Shown here one piece after another: positions 5,714 through 8,715 of a stretch of DNA of 8,715 bases; position 1 is the stretch's first letter; each line of letters opens with the position of its first letter. The notes under the pieces are model-generated. The model ran no database searches. It was not told where the DNA came from and was given only the letters and a program-made list of their open reading frames with translations. This DNA comes from a bacterium (lineage in GTDB: Bacteria > Auribacterota > UBA3054). The position numbers and the translations under genes are program-made. The stretch is taken from NCBI GenBank assembly GCA_017444325.1, contig JAFSWV010000197.1:1-8715 (forward strand), given 5' to 3'.

Positions 5714-6118
5714 ATGAAAAAAAGCATGTTAGTAGCCATCGCGGCCCTTCTTTTGGTCGGAACAGTTACCGCCGCTGAGGTCACCTCTTTGAGCGACGAA
5801 GCTAATATGTCCCGCACCGCCAATACTGCTGACCTTTGGGGCAGCAAGTGGGGCTTCAAGATGACCCGCGGTCTCGTTAACGCCGCTACCTGCTGGGTGG
5901 AACTCCCTCGCTCCATTTATGTCGAAACGGTCGATAACGCCGTCATCGGTCCCTGCAAAGGCCTCTTCAAGGGTCTGTTCCTGACGGGTATGCGCGCTGT
6001 CGCCGGCTCTCTTGACGTCGCCACTATCGGCAGCGTCGATGACATGTACAGTATCTATGAGACGACCTCTCTGCCTTACTTCGTCTGGCAGAAGTGGGAT
6101 CAGGTCGAAAGAGACTAA
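5714..6118 (+). CDS. Exosortase system-associated protein, TIGR04073-like (secreted)
   Basis: The protein is 134 residues from ATG 5714. Residues 1-21 form a clean signal peptide (MKKSM, hydrophobic run, VTAA cleavage region). The mature part carries the pattern I associate with TIGR04073: KMTRGLVNAATCWVELPRSIY at about 49-69, then two Gly-spaced stretches GPCKGLFKGLFLTGMRAVAG, and a closing SLPYFVWQKW. TIGR04073 proteins are known mainly from PVC and related bacteria that carry exosortase/PEP-CTERM systems; their molecular role is unknown. The Gly-spaced hydrophobic stretches could contact membrane. The gene lies after the pseudopilin operon and 20 bases before tRNA-Gln, with a PEP-CTERM gene about 700 bases downstream, in line with the family association. 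Confidence 0.75.
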   Translation: MKKSMLVAIAALLLVGTVTAAEVTSLSDEANMSRTANTADLWGSKWGFKMTRGLVNAATCWVELPRSIYVETVDNAVIGPCKGLFKGLFLTGMRAVAGSLDVATIGSVDDMYSIYETTSLPYFVWQKWDQVERD

Positions 6119-6138
6119 TACTGATTCTATTACGACAT

Positions 6139-6209
6139 AACCTCGTGGTGTAATGGCAGCACAAGAGTTTTTGGTACTCTCGGTCTAGGTTCAAATCCTG
6201 GCGGGGTTG
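6139..6209 (+). tRNA. tRNA-Gln (anticodon TTG)
   Basis: The cloverleaf can be folded by eye. The acceptor AACCTCG (6139-6145) pairs with CGGGGTT (6202-6208). The D stem is GTG with CAC (6148-6150 and 6160-6162). The anticodon stem AGAGT pairs with ACTCT (6164-6168 and 6176-6180), with loop TTTTGGT placing TTG at 34-36, which reads CAA (and CAG by wobble). The T stem CTAGG pairs with CCTGG around TTCAAAT. The discriminator is G6209. The next bases are CAT, so CCA is not encoded and must be added after transcription. It lies between the TIGR04073-like gene and secG with no clear promoter of its own. Confidence 0.95.
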
Positions 6210-6267
6210 CATAAAGCGAGACACATGTTTTCATGATGCCTCTGCCTTATATACTCAACGGAGATTT

Positions 6268-6696
6268 ATGTTATACACGATAGTATTGGTCCTTTTAGTG
6301 ATCGTCAGCATCTGTCTGGTCGGCATCGTTCTTCTTCAGTCCGGCAAAGGCAACAACCTTACCAACGCTTTTGAAGGCGAAGCGACCTTCGGCAACCGCT
6401 CCGGCGACGTGCTCACCAAGGGCACGATGGTCCTTGCGGTTTCTTTCATCGTCCTCTGCCTCGTGGCGACGATCCTCTACAAGCACGGGAGCGCTTCCAT
6501 TATGCAGAGCAGCTCAAGGCCCGCCAGGCAGACTCAGGAGAACCTGAGGTCAATGGCTCAGCAGGAGGCTGATGAAGCCGCCGCCAAGGCCGCTGAAGTC
6601 GCCCAGAGCGCCGCAGAAAGCGCCGAAGCTTCCGCCCAGGAAGCTTCCGAAGCTGCTGCTGAAGCCGCTGCTCCGGCCGCTGAAGAGACCAAATAA
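6268..6696 (+). CDS. secG: Preprotein translocase subunit SecG with long Ala/Glu-rich tail
   Basis: GGAG at 6260-6263 precedes ATG 6268. The 142-residue protein has two membrane helices, about 2-23 and 53-70. They are joined by the signature loop QSGKG (24-28), then NAFEGEATFGNRSGDVLTK, where SecG proteins typically have QxGKGxGLxxxFGG...FGxxGxxxxLxKxT. SecG is the small third subunit of the SecYEG channel and aids protein export. The core is about 75 residues. Beyond it lies a tail of nearly 70 residues, with 97-142 almost all Ala, Glu, Ser and Gln, likely helical or disordered in the cytoplasm. A tail this long is unusual but tails of low complexity do occur in SecG. A strong terminator follows 18 bases after the stop. 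Confidence 0.93.
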   Translation: MLYTIVLVLLVIVSICLVGIVLLQSGKGNNLTNAFEGEATFGNRSGDVLTKGTMVLAVSFIVLCLVATILYKHGSASIMQSSSRPARQTQENLRSMAQQEADEAAAKAAEVAQSAAESAEASAQEASEAAAEAAAPAAEETK

Positions 6697-6714
6697 GTAA
6701 GCTTAGCTATGCTG

Positions 6715-6747
6715 AAAAAGGACGCGCGACGCGCGTCCTTTTTTTTT
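6715..6747 (+). terminator. Intrinsic terminator after secG
   Basis: AAAGGACGCGCG and CGCGCGTCCTTT are perfect inverted arms around a single A at 6729; realistically the stem has a three-base loop. A run of nine T (6739-6747) follows directly. It ends the secG transcript. The A tract on the left arm could let it act in the opposite direction too, but no leftward gene is visible. Confidence 0.93.
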
Positions 6748-6756
6748 ACTTTATAT

Positions 6757-6785
6757 TTGCAAATCAGTTATCCTTTTGTTATGAT
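6757..6785 (+). promoter_or_regulatory. Sigma-70-type promoter of the PEP-CTERM gene
   Basis: TTGCAA (6757-6762) and TATGAT (6780-6785) are separated by 17 bases, close to consensus. It lies just after the secG terminator and about 30 bases before ATG 6815, so the PEP-CTERM gene forms its own transcription unit. A GAGGT ribosome binding site at 6804-6808 follows. Confidence 0.75.
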
Positions 6786-6814
6786 AAACGAAACAAAACA
6801 AGTGAGGTAACACT

Positions 6815-7147
6815 ATGCGCAGCAAATTACTCCTTATCGCTCTTATCGGCACAACCACGATCTTCGCCGGAACTCACGTTCTATGGCAGGACGACTTAGA
6901 ATCCTACGACCTCGGAAAGTGGCTCGGACAGGGAAATACGGAAGTCATGCAGTCAACTGTCAACTGCGAGGGCGAAGAGCCTGTGGAAGGCGAAATGGAC
7001 ATAACAAACGACGGTGAGAACTGGATCCTCCATGTGGGCAGGAAAAAAACTCCCGCCGGCGTCACGGCGCCGAAAATGGACCGCGGCGTAAAGATCCCCT
7101 CGATTGGGGGCGCCTTGATTACAATCATGGCAAGAACGCCAAGATAA
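6815..7147 (+). CDS. 5' fragment of the split PEP-CTERM gene (signal peptide and first domain start)
   Basis: This 110-residue piece carries the promoter-proximal ATG, a ribosome binding site and the signal peptide. Its coherent sequence runs to about MDRGVKIPS; after that the residues (GGALITIMARTPR) look like out-of-frame reading up to the TAA. If made alone it would be a short secreted fragment with no surface anchor. Confidence 0.6.
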   Translation: MRSKLLLIALIGTTTIFAGTHVLWQDDLESYDLGKWLGQGNTEVMQSTVNCEGEEPVEGEMDITNDGENWILHVGRKKTPAGVTAPKMDRGVKIPSIGGALITIMARTPR

Positions 7148-7224
7148 AGATCAAGGGCAAGACCAGGATCCCTGAAGGCAACGGCTACGCCGAGATCAGG
7201 CTGACCACGAAGGATGACAAGCCG

Positions 7225-8349
7225 ATGCTGCGCTTCACGCCTCACTCCTCCGACTACAAGACCTACTTCTACAACCACAACTCCACCCTCAACAAATCCG
7301 CCGCCAACGCCGGCAATTCATACTGGATCAACTCCGAATCCGGAAGGACCTGGTATCACACCACCAACGCAGTCGTCATGAGCACCTGGTGCTTTTTTGA
7401 GATCATTATAGACTGCGATCTGGCCCAGGTTGTATCCTACAGTATCAGAGCCCTTGACGACAGCGGATTCTCATATAACGGCCGCAGGATCTGCCATCTG
7501 CGTTATATGCTGGAACGTCCCGAGTTCGTTGAGTTCACGGCCGTCGGCAACACGTTCGACACGGACAGAGCCGGCGCCGATTTCGACGATCTTCAGGTGA
7601 TCTACGAATACGAGCCCCCGGAAGAGGAATGGGAGACCTTGTACGAAGACTACTTCCAGCAATATGAATTTGGAAAATCCCTATCTGAACAGCAGCCCCT
7701 CTACAAGAGACTGGGCAGCTGGGAACAGTACACCGACAATATCGATACCAACGAGGCCGGCATTTACGTCGCCCGCCTTTTCATGGGGAAACCCGGCGAT
7801 AATGAATTCCCCAAAGACGGCATTACGATGGACCTTCCCACGAACACCTTCTTTGTGCCCGGCCAAAAGCTTCGCTTGACCGCCGTATATTATGTTCCCG
7901 ACAACGGCTGCTGGACCATGTTCAGGAAAGGGGACACCCCTGTCGCCACCTACGGCTTCCATTCCGCCACCAAGTGGTTCACCACCTGGGGCACCAACGA
8001 ATTCCAGCCGCGCTACGACGGCTCGGAACGTTACGTCTATAAACACTACATCACAACTGCCATTACCCTTGCCTACGATGACGACGGACCTTTCCTTGAA
8101 CGCGTTGATCTTCAGAGCAGCGAGGAAGACTCCACCAGTTGGAGCTTTGACTGGACCCATTACTACGACACGCACCTTCCGGACGTTCCGGACAACATTG
8201 GCATTCAGGTCCAGGGCTGGAAGAACTTCGACGGACGTTATGTTCTCCTAAGCTACCTCTGCCTTGAGCAGACCGTGCCTCCCATTCCGGAACCGGCCTT
8301 CCTGGCTTTCGGAATCATTGTCCTCGCATTTTTCTTACGCAGACGATAA
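7225..8349 (+). CDS. 3' fragment of the split PEP-CTERM gene (second domain and sorting signal)
   Basis: The frame is open from 7018, and its protein-like sequence (YNHGKNAKIKIKGKTRIP) begins near 7120, well before ATG 7225, the first ATG in this frame. That ATG has only a distant AAGGA and no signal peptide after it, so it is unlikely to be a genuine start. The 374 residues hold the end of domain 1 (FDDLQVIYEYEPP), all of domain 2, and the PEP-CTERM anchor. Confidence 0.6.
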   Translation: MLRFTPHSSDYKTYFYNHNSTLNKSAANAGNSYWINSESGRTWYHTTNAVVMSTWCFFEIIIDCDLAQVVSYSIRALDDSGFSYNGRRICHLRYMLERPEFVEFTAVGNTFDTDRAGADFDDLQVIYEYEPPEEEWETLYEDYFQQYEFGKSLSEQQPLYKRLGSWEQYTDNIDTNEAGIYVARLFMGKPGDNEFPKDGITMDLPTNTFFVPGQKLRLTAVYYVPDNGCWTMFRKGDTPVATYGFHSATKWFTTWGTNEFQPRYDGSERYVYKHYITTAITLAYDDDGPFLERVDLQSSEEDSTSWSFDWTHYYDTHLPDVPDNIGIQVQGWKNFDGRYVLLSYLCLEQTVPPIPEPAFLAFGIIVLAFFLRRR

Positions 8350-8392
8350 TCTGACGCGATTAATTTGTTTTGCCGCAAAGAAATATTTAAAT

Positions 8393-8425
8393 AAGGCATG
8401 GCTGATGCCATGCCTTTTCCTTTTT
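8393..8425 (+). terminator. Intrinsic terminator after the PEP-CTERM gene
   Basis: AAGGCATGGC (8393-8402) and GCCATGCCTT (8407-8416) form a perfect ten-base-pair stem with loop TGAT. A T-rich tract, TTTTCCTTTTT, follows. It lies 43 bases after the stop codon. Confidence 0.88.
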
Positions 8426-8607
8426 GCTTTCTTTCTAATTGCTTTTTGCGTATAAGCGAAAAAGTAAGGCCTTTCTCACCTCGCCCTTTAGAAGTGACGC
8501 CGTGGCCGCGAAACGTGCCTAAAATCGTCAGATAACAGCCTTAAACAGCGAAGCTTACATGCGACACTTGCTTTTTTTTTTTGAGAGAATTGCTTGCACA
8601 ATTATTT
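8426..8607. other. Non-coding gap, no gene seen
   Basis: No convincing coding frame is present on either strand. The composition changes along it: mixed and moderately GC-rich to about 8560, then an uninterrupted run of eleven T (8572-8582), then clearly AT-rich. The T run has no good hairpin before it, so I do not call it a terminator. It may hold the promoter of the gene that starts near the window end. Confidence 0.5.
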
Positions 8608-8621
8608 ATGACCAATAAAAT
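8594..8621 (+). promoter_or_regulatory. Possible promoter near the window end
   Basis: TTGCAC (8594-8599) and TAAAAT (8616-8621) are spaced by 16 bases. It would start transcription near 8628, which fits a start codon at 8644 but not one at 8608. AT-rich sequence yields such matches by chance. Confidence 0.3.
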
Positions 8622-8715
8622 ATTAACACAAATCTATAAAGGAATGAAAAATACTAACGATATTTCGGAGTTGCGAGATGATTTTCTTGCCTCGTTAAAT
8701 ATCATTATAAATAAA
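8608..8715 (+). CDS. Unrecognised protein, N-terminal start (3' end outside window)
   Basis: From ATG 8608 the frame stays open to the last base, giving 36 residues: MTNKILTQIYKG, then MKNTNDISELRDDFLASL, then NIIINK. A second in-frame ATG is at 8644. Neither has a well-placed ribosome binding site: AAAGGA at 8638-8643 directly abuts the second ATG. The pattern of charged and hydrophobic residues after 8644 looks like a real amphipathic helix. The last 72 bases contain only 20 G or C, and codons such as TTA, ATA and CGA differ from the neighbours. Too little is visible to name a family. Confidence 0.4.
   Translation, partial: MTNKILTQIYKGMKNTNDISELRDDFLASLNIIINK

Larger units (their letters stand above)
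6815..8349 (+). pseudogene. PEP-CTERM surface protein, two-domain, split by a frameshift
   Basis: Two adjacent reading frames together make one sensible protein of about 511 residues if one base is restored. It has a signal peptide (MRSKLLLIALIGTTTIFAG), two similar beta-rich halves, and a C-terminal PEP-CTERM signal (IPEPAFLAFGIIVLAFFLRRR: Pro-Glu-Pro, membrane helix, Arg cluster). PEP-CTERM proteins are exported by Sec, cut and anchored or released by an exosortase. The first frame stops at 7145-7147 and the second is open from 7018. The best breakpoint is near the five-G run at 7106-7110, where one missing G would restore the frame. The halves begin with related LWQDDLESYDLGKWL and LYEDYFQQYEFGKSL, suggesting duplicated laminin-G or concanavalin-like domains; that fold is a guess. 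A sequencing error, a true mutation or programmed frameshifting are all possible. Confidence 0.75.

Noticed and set aside
6228..6255. Possible promoter TTTTCA / TATACT before secG
   Set aside because: Poor -35 match, and the implied start of transcription would fall within the secG ribosome binding site.
7681..8175. Reverse-strand open frame (164 residues) inside the PEP-CTERM gene
   Set aside because: It is a shadow of the coherent + strand coding sequence and is followed by no terminator on the reverse strand.
8566..8582. Eleven-T run as a rho-independent terminator
   Set aside because: No stable hairpin precedes it, and the PEP-CTERM gene already has a good terminator at 8393-8425.
8679..8699. 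Short frame from ATG 8679 with CGGAG upstream
   Set aside because: Despite a well-spaced ribosome binding site it stops after six codons, while the other frame remains open to the window end.

Overview
The window looks like chromosomal DNA of a PVC-superphylum bacterium, most plausibly Lentisphaerota, Kiritimatiellota or Verrucomicrobiota. That placement is an inference from three things found together: a PEP-CTERM surface protein, a small exosortase-associated protein of the TIGR04073 type, and a cluster of five prepilin-type proteins. Almost everything readable is on the + strand. I see no CRISPR array, insertion sequence, integrase or attachment site.

Layout. (1) 1-2013: the 3' end of an unrecognised gene overlaps the start of a GH20-like (beta-hexosaminidase-fold) protein whose expected catalytic Asp-Glu motif is altered. 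(2) 2014-5660: a consensus sigma-70-type promoter (TTGACA, 17 bases, TATAAT) and a leader of about 80 bases precede rpsU (ribosomal protein S21). After it come a small PUR-alpha-like nucleic-acid-binding protein and five tightly packed type II secretion-like pseudopilin genes: two GspG-like, then GspH-, GspI- and GspJ-like. No terminator is visible between them, so translation and envelope-machinery genes may share one transcript. (3) 5661-6747: a secreted TIGR04073-like protein, a tRNA-Gln (anticodon TTG), secG with a long Ala/Glu tail, and a strong intrinsic terminator. (4) 6748-8425: a good promoter drives a two-domain PEP-CTERM protein that is split by a one-base frameshift; a clear terminator follows. 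(5) 8426-8715: mostly non-coding, turning AT-rich, with the start of another unrecognised gene running off the window edge.

How the genes may work together. The theme is the cell envelope. SecG serves the Sec channel through which the signal-peptide proteins (TIGR04073-like, PEP-CTERM) and probably the prepilins pass. The pseudopilins would form the piston-like fibre of a type II secretion or related type IV filament machine. The PEP-CTERM and TIGR04073 proteins belong to an exosortase surface-anchoring system whose exosortase is not in this window. The assembly ATPase, inner-membrane platform, secretin, prepilin peptidase and GspK are also absent here.

The most useful points for a second look are the EF-hand-like, cysteine-rich first GspG paralog, the GH20-like protein with a substituted catalytic motif, the rpsU-led pseudopilin operon, and the frameshifted, internally duplicated PEP-CTERM gene. 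I do not see convincing evidence of a wholly new system.
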